Positions 43,993 through 52,239 of a stretch of DNA of 64,000 nt are shown piece by piece. The translations under genes were made by a program, and so were the position numbers. Under the pieces are notes generated by a model. That model did not search any database. It worked only from the letters and a program-made list of their open reading frames with translations, and was not told the origin of the DNA. Every line of letters starts with the position of its first letter. Position 1 is the first letter of the stretch. This stretch comes from Paraburkholderia solitsugae (GTDB lineage: Bacteria; Pseudomonadota; Gammaproteobacteria; Burkholderiales; Burkholderiaceae), in NCBI RefSeq assembly GCF_013177695.1, contig NZ_WOEY01000035.1, forward strand, positions 1-64,000, read 5' to 3'.

Positions 43993-44619
43993 GTGACATA
44001 CGCATACAAGTTAATGGATTCGCCCGTCGGCGAGCTCAAGCTCGTCGCAAACGGGAACCGGCTTGCCGCCATTCTGTGGGAGAACGACAAGTCGAACCGG
44101 GTGCGTCTTCCGGAAATCGTCGAAGCGGATGACCGCCCGATCCTGGTCGAAACGGAACGGCAGTTGAATGAATATTTCGCAGGCACGAGAGACCGGTTCG
44201 ATCTTGAACTCGACTTCCAGGGAACGGACTTCCAGAAGAAGGTGTGGGTAGCGCTCTTGACGATCCCGTTCGGCGAAACGCGCAGCTACTCGGACATCGC
44301 GAGGCAAATCGGAAACATTAACGCGGTGCGGGCCGTGGGCGCGGCCAACGGTAGAAATCCGATCTCCATCGTGGCGCCGTGTCATCGCGTGATCGGCGCG
44401 TCCGGCGAGCTGACCGGCTTTGCAGGCGGATTGACGAACAAGATGTTGCTCCTCTCGCTCGAGGCTGGGCAGACTTCGCTGGAAGCGGCTGCGAATTCGA
44501 CTGAGGCAGCGGCAGCGGCGTCGGGCGCCGCGCCGGCAACGGTGGGCCGGGAAACGCCGGTGAAACCGGCACGTCCGGCGCCAAGCCGCGGGACACAGAC
44601 CTCGTTGTTCGGCAACTGA
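43993..44619 (+). CDS. ogt: Methylated-DNA-protein cysteine methyltransferase
   Basis: A 208-residue suicide DNA-repair protein removing O6-alkyl groups from guanine. The acceptor cysteine is C130 in IVAPCHRVIGASGELTGFAGG. The helix-turn-helix RQIGNINAVRAVGAANGRNP with the Arg finger precedes it. Start is a GTG at 43993 with a weak AGGA upstream. The C-terminal 45 residues are an Ala/Pro-rich tail beyond the usual about 165-residue length, ending TQTSLFGN. That ending resembles beta-clamp-binding peptides of the QxSLF type. Confidence 0.9.
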   Translation: MTYAYKLMDSPVGELKLVANGNRLAAILWENDKSNRVRLPEIVEADDRPILVETERQLNEYFAGTRDRFDLELDFQGTDFQKKVWVALLTIPFGETRSYSDIARQIGNINAVRAVGAANGRNPISIVAPCHRVIGASGELTGFAGGLTNKMLLLSLEAGQTSLEAAANSTEAAAAASGAAPATVGRETPVKPARPAPSRGTQTSLFGN

Positions 44620-44750
44620 GCCGATTCGAGGTCCTACGGTGGCCTCAGGCGGTGGCGTTGAATGCCTCGTGACAGGTCACATCGCCCGCAGGCCACGCGC
44701 CGCCGAATGAAATAGCCTGAAAATACTCGGCAGGTACACCCGGCACATAA

Positions 44751-44768
44751 TTTCAACAATACTTGAAA
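44751..44768. promoter_or_regulatory. ArsR operator candidate TTTCAA-N6-TTGAAA
   Basis: A perfect inverted repeat of TTTCAA and TTGAAA with a 6-bp spacer lies 29 bp upstream of the arsR ATG at 44798. The position fits an autoregulatory operator. It overlaps an alternative upstream ATG (44768), which argues that translation starts at 44798. Confidence 0.6.
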
Positions 44769-44797
44769 TGTTAAAACGATCGGCGTATCGTTTGGCC

Positions 44798-45124
44798 ATG
44801 GACTCGAACCTCGTTGTACGCGCCCTTGGCGCGCTCGCTCATGAATCGCGGCTGGCGATCTTCCGTTTGCTGGTCGTTGCCGGGCCGGATGGCATGGCCG
44901 CCGGTGAAATCGCGCAGCAGCTCGGGCTTTCTCCATCAAGCCTCTCGTTCCACCTCAAGGACCTGTCACATGCCGAACTGGTGAAACCGCGGCAGGACGG
45001 ACGCTTCATCATCTATTCGGCGAATTTCGATGCGATGACGGGACTGGTCGCCTTCCTGACCGAAAACTGCTGCGCCGGCGCACCATGTGCCGCGAGCGAT
45101 CTCCCCGGCTGCTGCGAAAAATGA
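44798..45124 (+). CDS. arsR: ArsR-family arsenic-responsive repressor
   Basis: A 108-residue winged-HTH repressor: HTH QQLGLSPSSLSFHLKDL (about residues 40-57) and a C-terminal cysteine cluster C91, C92, C97, C105, C106 able to bind arsenite, as in the proteobacterial ArsR type with C-terminal ligands. An ATG ten codons upstream falls on the operator palindrome. Neither start has a ribosome site, so a near-leaderless message is possible. It overlaps acr3 by 4 bp and heads the four-gene ars operon. Confidence 0.88.
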   Translation: MDSNLVVRALGALAHESRLAIFRLLVVAGPDGMAAGEIAQQLGLSPSSLSFHLKDLSHAELVKPRQDGRFIIYSANFDAMTGLVAFLTENCCAGAPCAASDLPGCCEK

Positions 45125-46215
45125 GTACCGCCAACACCACGGCACGCAGCGCCCGGCCGGCGATTGGATTCTTCGAACGTTACCTGACTGTCTGGGTGGC
45201 GCTGTGCATCGTATGCGGCATCCTCCTCGGGCAGCTACTCCCGCAACTCTTTCAGGCGATCGGCCGCATGGAAGTGGCACAGGTCAATCTTCCGGTCGGC
45301 GTGCTGATCTGGGTCATGATCATTCCGATGCTGGTCAAGATCGATTTTGCCGCGATGACGCAGGTGAAAAGCCAGTGGCGCGGTATCGGCGTGACCTTGT
45401 TCGTGAACTGGTTCGTCAAACCGTTTTCGATGGCGTTGCTCGGCTGGATTTTCATTCGGCATGTGTTCGCGCCATGGCTTCCCGCGGATCAGCTCGACAG
45501 CTATATCGCCGGTCTCATTCTGCTTGCCGCCGCGCCGTGCACGGCGATGGTGTTCGTCTGGTCGCAACTCTGCAAGGGCGACCCGTATTTCACGCTATCG
45601 CAAGTGGCGCTCAACGACGCCATCATGATCGTGGCGTTCGCGCCGCTCGTCGCTCTTCTGCTGGGTTTGTCGGCGATTACAGTGCCATGGGACACGCTGA
45701 TCACGTCGGTCGGCTTGTACATCGTCATCCCCGTCATCCTCGCGCAGTGGCTGCGCCGCCATCTGCTCGCCAAGGGCGATGCGCATTTCCAGCGGGCGGT
45801 CGCCCATCTCGCGCCCTATTCGATCAGCGCGTTACTCGCAACCCTCGTACTGCTGTTCGCCTTCCAGGGGCAGGCAATCGTCAAGGAACCGCTCATCATC
45901 GCGATGCTCGCGGTACCGATTCTGATTCAGGTGTTCTTCAATTCCGGCCTCGCCTATCTGCTCAATCGCCGGCTTGGCGTCGCGCATTGCGTCGCGGGTC
46001 CGTCGAGTCTGATCGGCGCAAGCAATTTCTTCGAGCTTGCGGTGGCCACGGCGATCAGCCTGTTTGGCTTTCATTCGGGCGCGGCGCTTGCCACGGTGGT
46101 CGGTGTACTGATCGAAGTGCCGGTAATGCTGCTGGTGGTCGGCGTCGTCAATCGTTCGCAGCACTGGTACGAGGCGAAACACAGCGTTAAAGGACAACGA
46201 GGACAGCAAGCATGA
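45121..46215 (+). CDS. acr3: Arsenite efflux permease Acr3
   Basis: A 364-residue inner-membrane protein with about ten membrane segments. The conserved Acr3 cysteine is C140 in LAAAPCTAMVFVWSQL, and the conserved glutamate lies in SLIGASNFFELAVATAISLFG. It exports arsenite coupled to proton flow. The ATG at 45121 overlaps the arsR stop (ATGA); a longer in-frame start at 45085 would lie within arsR. It overlaps arsC by 4 bp. Confidence 0.92.
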   Translation: MSTANTTARSARPAIGFFERYLTVWVALCIVCGILLGQLLPQLFQAIGRMEVAQVNLPVGVLIWVMIIPMLVKIDFAAMTQVKSQWRGIGVTLFVNWFVKPFSMALLGWIFIRHVFAPWLPADQLDSYIAGLILLAAAPCTAMVFVWSQLCKGDPYFTLSQVALNDAIMIVAFAPLVALLLGLSAITVPWDTLITSVGLYIVIPVILAQWLRRHLLAKGDAHFQRAVAHLAPYSISALLATLVLLFAFQGQAIVKEPLIIAMLAVPILIQVFFNSGLAYLLNRRLGVAHCVAGPSSLIGASNFFELAVATAISLFGFHSGAALATVVGVLIEVPVMLLVVGVVNRSQHWYEAKHSVKGQRGQQA

Positions 46216-46634
46216 GCGTCACGATCTATCACAACCCGGATTGCGGCACCTCGCGCAATACGCTGGCCATGATTCGCAATGCCGGCATCGAGCCGGAGAT
46301 CATCGAGTATCTGAAGAACCCGCCTGATCGAGCCACGCTGAAGGACCTGATCGCCCGCGCCGGCCTCACCGTGCGCGCCACGCTGCGCGAGAAGGGTACG
46401 CCGTATGCCGAACTCGGCCTCGCGGAGGCGTCCTTGAGCGATGAGCAATTGCTCGATGCGATGCTGGCACATCCGATCCTCATCAATCGCCCGATTGTGG
46501 TCACCCCGCTCCGCGTGCGTCTATGCCGCCCCTCCGAAGTCGTTCTCGATATCCTGCCTGCGGCGCAACAAGGGGCTTTTACAAAAGAGGACGGCGAGCA
46601 GGTGATCGACAACGCAGGACGGAGGATTCGTTAA
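46212..46634 (+). CDS. arsC: Arsenate reductase (glutaredoxin-dependent)
   Basis: A 140-residue ArsC of the glutaredoxin-coupled type. The catalytic cysteine is C11 in [13 protein letters not shown], and the oxyanion-binding arginines are in [12 protein letters not shown]. It reduces arsenate to arsenite for Acr3. It overlaps acr3 by 4 bp and arsH by 1 bp (TAATG). Confidence 0.93.
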   Translation: MSVTIYHNPDCGTSRNTLAMIRNAGIEPEIIEYLKNPPDRATLKDLIARAGLTVRATLREKGTPYAELGLAEASLSDEQLLDAMLAHPILINRPIVVTPLRVRLCRPSEVVLDILPAAQQGAFTKEDGEQVIDNAGRRIR

Positions 46635-47392
46635 TGTCCGGGAATCTGCCCAACATCAGCGGCCCACATTTCCACGCGCCGGATCTGCAAAAACTCGAAC
46701 CGCACACGATTTCGCAACACGCCCCGCGAATTCTGCTGCTGTATGGGTCGTTGCGTCCCACGTCGTTCAGCAAGCTGCTCACACTCGAAGCCGAACGCAT
46801 CCTGCGCCAATTCGGCGCTGAAACCCGGGTCTTCGATCCGCACGGCCTGCCGATCACGGACAGCGTAGCGGCCGATCATCCGAAGGTCGTCGAACTGCGC
46901 AAGCTATCGGCGTGGTCGGAAGGACAGGTGTGGTGCAGCCCGGAGCGTCACGGTACGCTCACGGCCGTGTTCAAGAATCAGATCGACTGGCTGCCGCTCG
47001 AAAGCGGCGGCGTGCGTCCCACGCAAGGACGCACGCTCGCGGCGATGCAGGTATGCGGCGGTTCGCAATCGTTCAATGCTGTCAACGCGCTACGCGTGCT
47101 GGGCCGCTGGATGCGGATGGTGACGATCCCCAATCAGTCGTCGGTGGCGAAGGCCTACCAGGAATTCGACGCCGACGGCAGGATGAAACCCTCTGCCTAC
47201 TACGATCGCCTCGTCGACGTGATGGAGGAGTTGTACAAGTTCACGTTGCTGGTACGCGACCGTTCGGACTACCTGACCGATCGCTACAGCGAACGCAAGG
47301 AAGCGCAGCCGGAACTGGCGAGCGCGTTGGCGGCCGCCGCAATGGATCATGAGGCGGTCAACGCCGACAACAATGCCGACATCGGCGCATAA
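46634..47392 (+). CDS. arsH: ArsH, NADPH-dependent FMN oxidoreductase
   Basis: A 252-residue flavodoxin-fold protein. The FMN phosphate loop is [16 protein letters not shown] (about residues 37-52), and [21 protein letters not shown] is typical of ArsH. It oxidises trivalent organoarsenicals in characterised homologues. The ATG at 46634 has GGAGG upstream; the open frame to 46523 overlaps arsC and was rejected. Last gene of the arsRBCH-type operon. Confidence 0.92.
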   Translation: MSGNLPNISGPHFHAPDLQKLEPHTISQHAPRILLLYGSLRPTSFSKLLTLEAERILRQFGAETRVFDPHGLPITDSVAADHPKVVELRKLSAWSEGQVWCSPERHGTLTAVFKNQIDWLPLESGGVRPTQGRTLAAMQVCGGSQSFNAVNALRVLGRWMRMVTIPNQSSVAKAYQEFDADGRMKPSAYYDRLVDVMEELYKFTLLVRDRSDYLTDRYSERKEAQPELASALAAAAMDHEAVNADNNADIGA

Positions 47393-47439
47393 AGCTCCTA
47401 TCCTTAAGAGGCCCTTTGGGCATCAACCAGGAGGATGAC

Positions 47440-47745
47440 ATGCGAATGCTTCTCAACGTACGGATACCGCACGAACCGTTCAACACGCTGGTGCGCGAAG
47501 GCACCGCCGGCGAAGTGATAGGAAGAATACTTGAAGAAATAAAACCGGAAGCCGCCTACTTCACCGAGCAGAACGGAACACGCGGCGCGGTACTCATCGT
47601 GAACCTCGACGATCCATCGGGAATTCCCGCACTCGCAGAACCATTTTTTCTGAAATTCAACGCCGACTGCGAATTCCGCGTCGTCATGTTGCCACAGGAC
47701 CTCATGAAAGCCGGACTGGAGAATCTCGGCTCAAAATGGAAGTAG
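47440..47745 (+). CDS. Conserved small hypothetical protein
   Basis: A 101-residue protein preceded by CAGGAGG. It starts MRMLLNVRIPHEPFNTLVRE and has the alternating beta/alpha pattern of a ferredoxin-like (dimeric alpha/beta barrel) fold, with LIVNLDDPSGIPALAEPFFL in the middle. I recognise it as a common proteobacterial small protein without assigned function. Lies 47 bp after arsH and may be cotranscribed. Confidence 0.7.
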   Translation: MRMLLNVRIPHEPFNTLVREGTAGEVIGRILEEIKPEAAYFTEQNGTRGAVLIVNLDDPSGIPALAEPFFLKFNADCEFRVVMLPQDLMKAGLENLGSKWK

Positions 47746-47841
47746 CACATACGCATGTATCAAACGATGTGTCTGCCGCCTGCGGTTCATGAGACGCACC
47801 GCAGACGGCAACCCGCGCAAAGGCGCGAACCTGTGCTCCGA

Positions 47842-48705
47842 TCATCCGAGTTCAAATGATGTCACGCCAAACACGCGTTCGATCTGGATAGCGGGCGGTT
47901 CCTGCGTGTACATCCGCGCGGTTTCAAAGACGCTCGTCATGCCATGCCGCTCAGCCAGCGCGACAGCAGCGGGATGGGTCTCCGGCGCATCGAGGACAAT
48001 GACCTCGCCCGGCATGCGCGCAGCCAACGCATCGAACAGATCGTCCGCGATCTCTTCACTATCGGCGAAGAGCGGGCCGATCTTGCATCCCGCTCTGCAA
48101 CGGCGCAGTACGCCGTAGCCGGCAACCTGACCGTCGCGAACCGCGGCCAGCGCGATGGCGCCAGGTTGTCCGAGCCATGCGGCGAGAAAACGCTCACGCG
48201 CGGCGGGAAAGCACCGGCGATCGTAGTCAAACAGCAGTTCGAACGGCAGCGCCGACGCATCCAGAATATTCGACCGCGCAGCGCCTTGGGCGGAGGCTTG
48301 AACGACACCCTGAAAGCGAATGTTTCGATATGCAAGCCGAAAACCGGACTTCCTGTAATTCGCCTGCTGAGCGACGACGCCGTCCAATCCGACATTGCGG
48401 TTGCACAGATAGTCCATCCCGTGCTGCCAGACGCGCATGCCGAAGCCTCTGCCGCGAAACGCCGGCTTCACGATATACAGACCGATAAAGCCGAAATGCT
48501 CGCCGTAGGCGACCGCGGAAATGCAGGCAGCCGGTTCGCCGCGCCACGCTCCGACAAAAAACCCGTTAGGGTCGCCGGCACGAAAACATTCTGCATCGTG
48601 CAGGCCGGGGTTCCATCCTTCCGCCGCAGCCCATTCGACCGATAACGCTACGTCGTCAGCCGACATGGTGCGCACGACAAAATCATCATGCTCGTCCAGG
48701 TTCAT
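47842..48705 (-). CDS. GNAT-family acetyltransferase with two domains
   Basis: A 287-residue protein. The N-terminal GNAT domain (about 8-140) has the acetyl-CoA loop KPAFRGRGFGMRVWQHG. A C-terminal domain (about 155-287) has a second, degenerate GNAT-like fold with the motif GYGVLRRCRAGCKIGPLFAD, as in the YitH/acetyltransferase-C family. Start at 48705 (MNLDEHDD) has GAGG upstream; a GTG at 48723 is also open. Its start overlaps the stop of a truncated hydrolase frame upstream (48707-48705), pointing to a former two-gene operon. Substrate unknown. Confidence 0.82.
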   Translation of the reverse strand: MNLDEHDDFVVRTMSADDVALSVEWAAAEGWNPGLHDAECFRAGDPNGFFVGAWRGEPAACISAVAYGEHFGFIGLYIVKPAFRGRGFGMRVWQHGMDYLCNRNVGLDGVVAQQANYRKSGFRLAYRNIRFQGVVQASAQGAARSNILDASALPFELLFDYDRRCFPAARERFLAAWLGQPGAIALAAVRDGQVAGYGVLRRCRAGCKIGPLFADSEEIADDLFDALAARMPGEVIVLDAPETHPAAVALAERHGMTSVFETARMYTQEPPAIQIERVFGVTSFELG

Positions 48706-48860
48706 CACGATCGCCTCGCCCACTGCTCCTGAAGAATAGCGGCCGCCGCCCTTGCCGCCACCTCGCAGCCGAGGGCGATAGGCTCCTCAGCCGTATCCTC
48801 GATGAAGTGGTGGCTCACGCCAGGCACCAACTTCAATCGCTGCGGTCTAAGCGTTCCCTA
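48705..48860 (-). pseudogene. C-terminal remnant of an alpha/beta hydrolase
   Basis: Reading leftward, the frame between stops encodes RPQRLKLVPGVSHHFIEDT and continues through an Ala-rich helix to QEQWARRS. It ends at a TGA that overlaps the GNAT start. PGVSHHF looks like the strand and histidine of an alpha/beta hydrolase catalytic triad. No start codon or upstream domain is present; an in-frame TAG lies near 48858. The 5' part of the gene is therefore lost. Confidence 0.5.
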
Positions 48861-49017
48861 AGGTTCGCCCGCTAAGATCGGCACGCGATAGTCCGGCGTG
48901 CCGCATGGCCTGCACGGATCGAATCCGGCTATTGCGGGACCTCGCGAAGCGCTCTCTGCCATGGCATCGGTCTGGCAACACGTCACCATTGATAACACGT
49001 CTCAAAAATCTCACTGC
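48861..49017. other. Region upstream of the PAP2 gene
   Basis: About 157 bp between the hydrolase remnant and the PAP2 start. The remnant ends abruptly here, so a deletion or rearrangement junction is likely near 48860-48900. No convincing promoter or ribosome site was found for the downstream gene. Confidence 0.4.
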
Positions 49018-49620
49018 ATGAATACACTCGAAGCATACAATCACGCGCTCTTTCTGATGATCAACGCCACGCCAGCGACGCCCGCCTGGCAAATCGACGT
49101 GGCACGCTCGATCGCTATTTACGTCGTTTATCTCGTGCCGCTGGCACTCATCGCGATATGGCTCTTCGGCGACGAGCGTCAGCGCGAAGTCGCCGTGCGC
49201 GCGTTTTGCGTGACCCTGCTCGCCCTCGGACTGAGTCAGATTATCGGTGTGATTTGGCCACATCCCCGGCCTTTCGTGATCGGCATCGGCCATACGTATC
49301 TGGAGCACGCGCCCGACTCGTCGTTCCCTAGCGACCACGGAACCTTCTTCGCCAGCATCGCGTTGACCTTGTTGCTAGGTGGCGTGACACGTTACGGTGT
49401 GGCGATCCTGTTGTCCGGTCTCGCGGTGGCGTGGGCGCGTGTGTTTGTCGGCGTTCACTTCCCGCTCGACATGGTCGGCGCCGTCGCCGTGGCATGCCTG
49501 GCGTTCCTGCTGATCGAGCCACTGTGGCGGCTGGGCGGCGCCACAGTCACACGCGGCCTTATCGCCGTGTACCGCAAGCTGCTGGCGTGGCCAATCGGGC
49601 GCGGCTGGTTGTCCTCATAG
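49018..49620 (+). CDS. PAP2-family phosphatase (undecaprenyl-diphosphatase type, BcrC-like)
   Basis: A 200-residue membrane phosphatase with about five segments. The three PAP2 motifs are seen as PHPRPF (81-86, preceded by I78/W80 in place of the usual lysine), SFPSDH (102-107, catalytic H107) and R141 through H147 and D151 (RVFVGVHFPLD). It probably recycles undecaprenyl pyrophosphate at the outer face of the inner membrane. Start at 49018 is chosen for the family N-terminus (MNTLEAYNHALF); the open frame begins at 48898. Confidence 0.82.
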   Translation: MNTLEAYNHALFLMINATPATPAWQIDVARSIAIYVVYLVPLALIAIWLFGDERQREVAVRAFCVTLLALGLSQIIGVIWPHPRPFVIGIGHTYLEHAPDSSFPSDHGTFFASIALTLLLGGVTRYGVAILLSGLAVAWARVFVGVHFPLDMVGAVAVACLAFLLIEPLWRLGGATVTRGLIAVYRKLLAWPIGRGWLSS

Positions 49621-49649
49621 GCCAGGTGACCACGCGGGCAGCGGTTCGC

Positions 49650-49670
49650 GCGGCGTTCTCAGAACGCCGC
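49650..49670. terminator. Hairpin between convergent PAP2 and hydrolase genes
   Basis: GCGGCGTTCT and AGAACGCCGC form a perfect 10-1-10 inverted repeat 29 bp after the PAP2 stop and 25 bp from the stop of the opposing gene. Suited to terminate both; T-tracts are weak. Confidence 0.55.
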
Positions 49671-49695
49671 TAGCGCCCTGCTCGCAGCTTGCCGC

Positions 49696-50403
49696 TTACT
49701 TCCAAAGGGTGCGGCCGAAGAAGGTCAGCGTGCGGTCCCAGGCCTGCTGCGACCAGACCGGATCGAACTGGGTTCTGGAGATACGGCCCGGCCCGACGGC
49801 CGTTTCGTTCGCAAACGCGTGGTACGCGAGATAGCGATGAAACTCGACGTCGACATTGGCCGCAGTGAGCTTGGCCTCCAATGCGTCGACCGTTTCAGCC
49901 GGGAAGAACTCGTCCTGGGTCGCCCAGTGACCGAGAACGGGAACCTTGATTTTCGATGCGTCGATGTACTCGAGCGGAGGGAAGCCGTACCACACCACCC
50001 CGGCCGACACTTCAGGAATATTGCATAGCGCGAGCAACGTGAGCGCGCCACCCATGCAAAAGCCGGTCACGCCGACGTTCGCCGCATGCTGCTTCAGATA
50101 CTGGACGGCGCCCCGCACGTCCTGAGTCGCTGCGTCGCCGAAGTCGAGCCCGCTCAGCAAATGGTTCGCTTCCGCCTCTTCAACCGTCGACTTGCCGCGA
50201 AAGAGATCGGGCACCAGCGCCAGATAGCCGGCCTGCGCGAGCCGGTCCGCCACGCCGCGAATCTGGTCGTTCAAACCCCACCATTCCTGAATCACGACAA
50301 TGGCGGGTGCGCCCTCCGGCTTCTCCGGCTTGGCCAGATAACCTTGGACATCCTTGCCGTCAGGGCGGCTAAACGTGATCATCGATCCCGCAGTCTGTTT
50401 CAT
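49696..50403 (-). CDS. Dienelactone hydrolase-family protein
   Basis: A 235-residue alpha/beta hydrolase of the dienelactone hydrolase family. The catalytic triad is C116 (TGFCMGG), D164 (ATQDEFFP) and H196 (YLAYHAF). It is cytosolic with no signal peptide. GAGGAG precedes the ATG at 50403; the longer frame to 50487 was rejected for lacking one. Divergent from the signalling module binding protein. Substrate not known; many family members are not involved in chloroaromatic breakdown. Confidence 0.85.
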   Translation of the reverse strand: MKQTAGSMITFSRPDGKDVQGYLAKPEKPEGAPAIVVIQEWWGLNDQIRGVADRLAQAGYLALVPDLFRGKSTVEEAEANHLLSGLDFGDAATQDVRGAVQYLKQHAANVGVTGFCMGGALTLLALCNIPEVSAGVVWYGFPPLEYIDASKIKVPVLGHWATQDEFFPAETVDALEAKLTAANVDVEFHRYLAYHAFANETAVGPGRISRTQFDPVWSQQAWDRTLTFFGRTLWK

Positions 50404-50663
50404 CAGTTGCTCCTCGAGGTAGGCGAAGCTACTAGCATAGCGCCAGTGTGGCAGGTTCTGCTGGACCCCGGCCAGGCAGATCGACACGGCGTAACCATCC
50501 TGACCGGGTCAGGAAAAACCGGCTGGCGCACCGCGTGCGCCTCCACTCAGGCAATCTGGACGACCGGCAGAATCCGTCTCCCCCCGGCAACGATTGAAGT
50601 TGGCCAAATCGGCCACGCGAACTCATACTGCCGCTTACACGTCGCTCCCGGTTCAGGCCACTC

Positions 50664-51641
50664 ATGTTCGTCCTCAATCACATTAATGGCACCCGCCGAT
50701 CCGGATCACGTGGCCGCATCAAGCTGTCCGTCGTGCTCGCCGTGATTGCCGGCGCGCTGTTGAGCCCGGCCTTCGGCAGCGCCACCGCGCCCGATCCGTC
50801 GACCGTTGCCGCGCACACCGCCCCGACCCACGTCCGTATTCTTCGCGTATCCGGGGACGTGGTGAGAGACGGCCGGTGGGCCTTTCTTATCGCCGCGCTG
50901 AACCACACCGTACCCGCCTACGGCCCCTACGTCATCGACGCCTATTTTTCACCGATGTCGGCCCAGCGCGAGATCGACGAGGTGATATCGGGCCGCCTGA
51001 TCAACGTCATAGCGAGCGAGCCGGGACACGCGGAGCTCGACACCGCGGCGATTCCGGTGCCGATTCCCATCGACCGTGGCCTGCTCGGCTATCGGGTGGG
51101 TCTGATCAATCAAGGCGAGCAGGCGAAGCTCGACACGATCCACGACCTCCAGGGTCTTCGCACACTTAGCGTTGGCCAGGGGCAGGATTGGGGCGACGTT
51201 CCTGTATTTCGCCTGGCCGACGTGCCACTTGTTACCGCAGTCCGTTATGACCTTCTCTTTGCGATGCTGGCTGACCACCGCTTCGATATCTTCCCGCGCG
51301 GCGTGGTTGAGATCACGCATGAACTGGCGGCCTTTCAGCCGCGCTACCCCAATATGAGGATCGACTCTCACCTGCTGATCCGATACCCGTATGCGCAGTT
51401 CTTCTACGTCAGCCAATCCGACCCGCTGCTAGCGAAGCGGCTTAGAGACGGCCTCGAAGCCATGCTGAAGGACGGGAGTTTTGAAGCGTTATTCCGTGAA
51501 CACTTCGCGCAGGGCATCGCCGATCTGCACCTCGAGCGCCGCGTGGTGATCGATTTGAAGAATCCCTTGCTCCCGGCCTGGGTGCCATTGGATCGCAAAG
51601 AGCTCTGGCTCGATCCGTTCGACGGAAAGAAACAGAATTGA
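50664..51641 (+). CDS. Periplasmic substrate-binding-like protein of the signalling module (copy 2)
   Basis: A 325-residue protein with an N-terminal signal/anchor (RIKLSVVLAVIAGALLSPAFG, about residues 18-38) and a type-2 binding-protein fold. Homologous to 23253-24125: RGLLGYRVGLI, VGQGQDWGDVPV, DIFPRGVVE and YAQFFYVSQSDPLLAKRL match in order. No transport genes adjoin. It leads a block with a small protein and two sensor kinases, so sensing by presenting a ligand to the periplasmic domain of the kinase at 52240 is the favoured idea. Start at 50664 is the only one giving a signal sequence. Confidence 0.8.
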   Translation: MFVLNHINGTRRSGSRGRIKLSVVLAVIAGALLSPAFGSATAPDPSTVAAHTAPTHVRILRVSGDVVRDGRWAFLIAALNHTVPAYGPYVIDAYFSPMSAQREIDEVISGRLINVIASEPGHAELDTAAIPVPIPIDRGLLGYRVGLINQGEQAKLDTIHDLQGLRTLSVGQGQDWGDVPVFRLADVPLVTAVRYDLLFAMLADHRFDIFPRGVVEITHELAAFQPRYPNMRIDSHLLIRYPYAQFFYVSQSDPLLAKRLRDGLEAMLKDGSFEALFREHFAQGIADLHLERRVVIDLKNPLLPAWVPLDRKELWLDPFDGKKQN

Positions 51642-51660
51642 TTCGAGGGACGATGGACGG

Positions 51661-51696
51661 TAAGGATTTCCTGACCAAAAAATCAGGAAACCAGCC
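51661..51696. promoter_or_regulatory. Paired operator repeats (locus 2, upstream of the small gene)
   Basis: TAAGGATTTCCTGA (51661-51674), identical to 22775-22788, is followed 22 bp downstream by TCAGGAAACCAGCC (51683-51696). It lies 105 bp before the small-protein start and is probably the promoter control site of the kinase/regulator block. Confidence 0.6.
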
Positions 51697-51779
51697 GCCG
51701 ATAGTCCGGACTGCCTGACGGCAACACGTGGGCCGAGCGTTTAAAGTGGTCCATCGCAACCCATCGCCTGGCCACCGTC

Positions 51780-52178
51780 ATGACCAACTATATTTTGCCG
51801 CGCGAGCAAACAGTTGAACGCATCGACAAGCTGTGCGGTCGTCTGTTCGAGCTTTGGTGTGAAGAAAGAAAATTGGTACCGCTCGCCTATCTTTTGCACT
51901 GCTGGCCGTTGACCGGTCACGATGCGGCTGCGATCAAGCGTCTGGCCGACACCATGTCGGATCTGTCCCGGTTCCAGCCGGGGAAACTCAGTACGCGTGA
52001 GTCGATCGTGGTCCGCGAAGTCATCGGCAGCGCCCGCGAAGTCGTTGGAACCCCATTGCCACGCGGCGCCGCTGCCGCGCACGGCGCGAGCGCCCTGTGG
52101 ACGCGAGTGTGGCGCGCAAATGCAGCGGGGCAAGCGCCGGCCGTTGCAGTAGCGGATTTCCTCGACGGCCCCTTATAG
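51780..52178 (+). CDS. Small conserved protein of the signalling module (copy 2)
   Basis: A 132-residue protein whose first 75 residues match the protein at 22898-23206 (REQTVERIDKLC, RLFELWCEERKLVPLAYLL, CWPLTG, IKRLADTMSDL). The extra 55-residue C-terminus is Ala/Arg-rich and shows no domain. All-helical, no signal peptide. I do not recognise a family. It lies between the binding protein and the hybrid kinase and starts the kinase operon, so a role in that signalling chain is likely but undefined. Confidence 0.78.
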   Translation: MTNYILPREQTVERIDKLCGRLFELWCEERKLVPLAYLLHCWPLTGHDAAAIKRLADTMSDLSRFQPGKLSTRESIVVREVIGSAREVVGTPLPRGAAAAHGASALWTRVWRANAAGQAPAVAVADFLDGPL

Positions 52179-52239
52179 ACCGCGATTCGGCCACGAGTGC
52201 AAAATACCTGGACAAGCATCACAGCACTCGCGGGGAAAT

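Noticed and set aside
44768..44797. Upstream start for arsR
   Set aside because: It lies on the TTTCAA/TTGAAA operator and adds residues not typical of the family.
47780..47804. Weak hairpin (CTGCGGT/ACCGCAG) between the 101-residue gene and the GNAT gene
   Set aside because: Short 7-bp stem with an 11-nt loop and no T-run; not enough to call a terminator.
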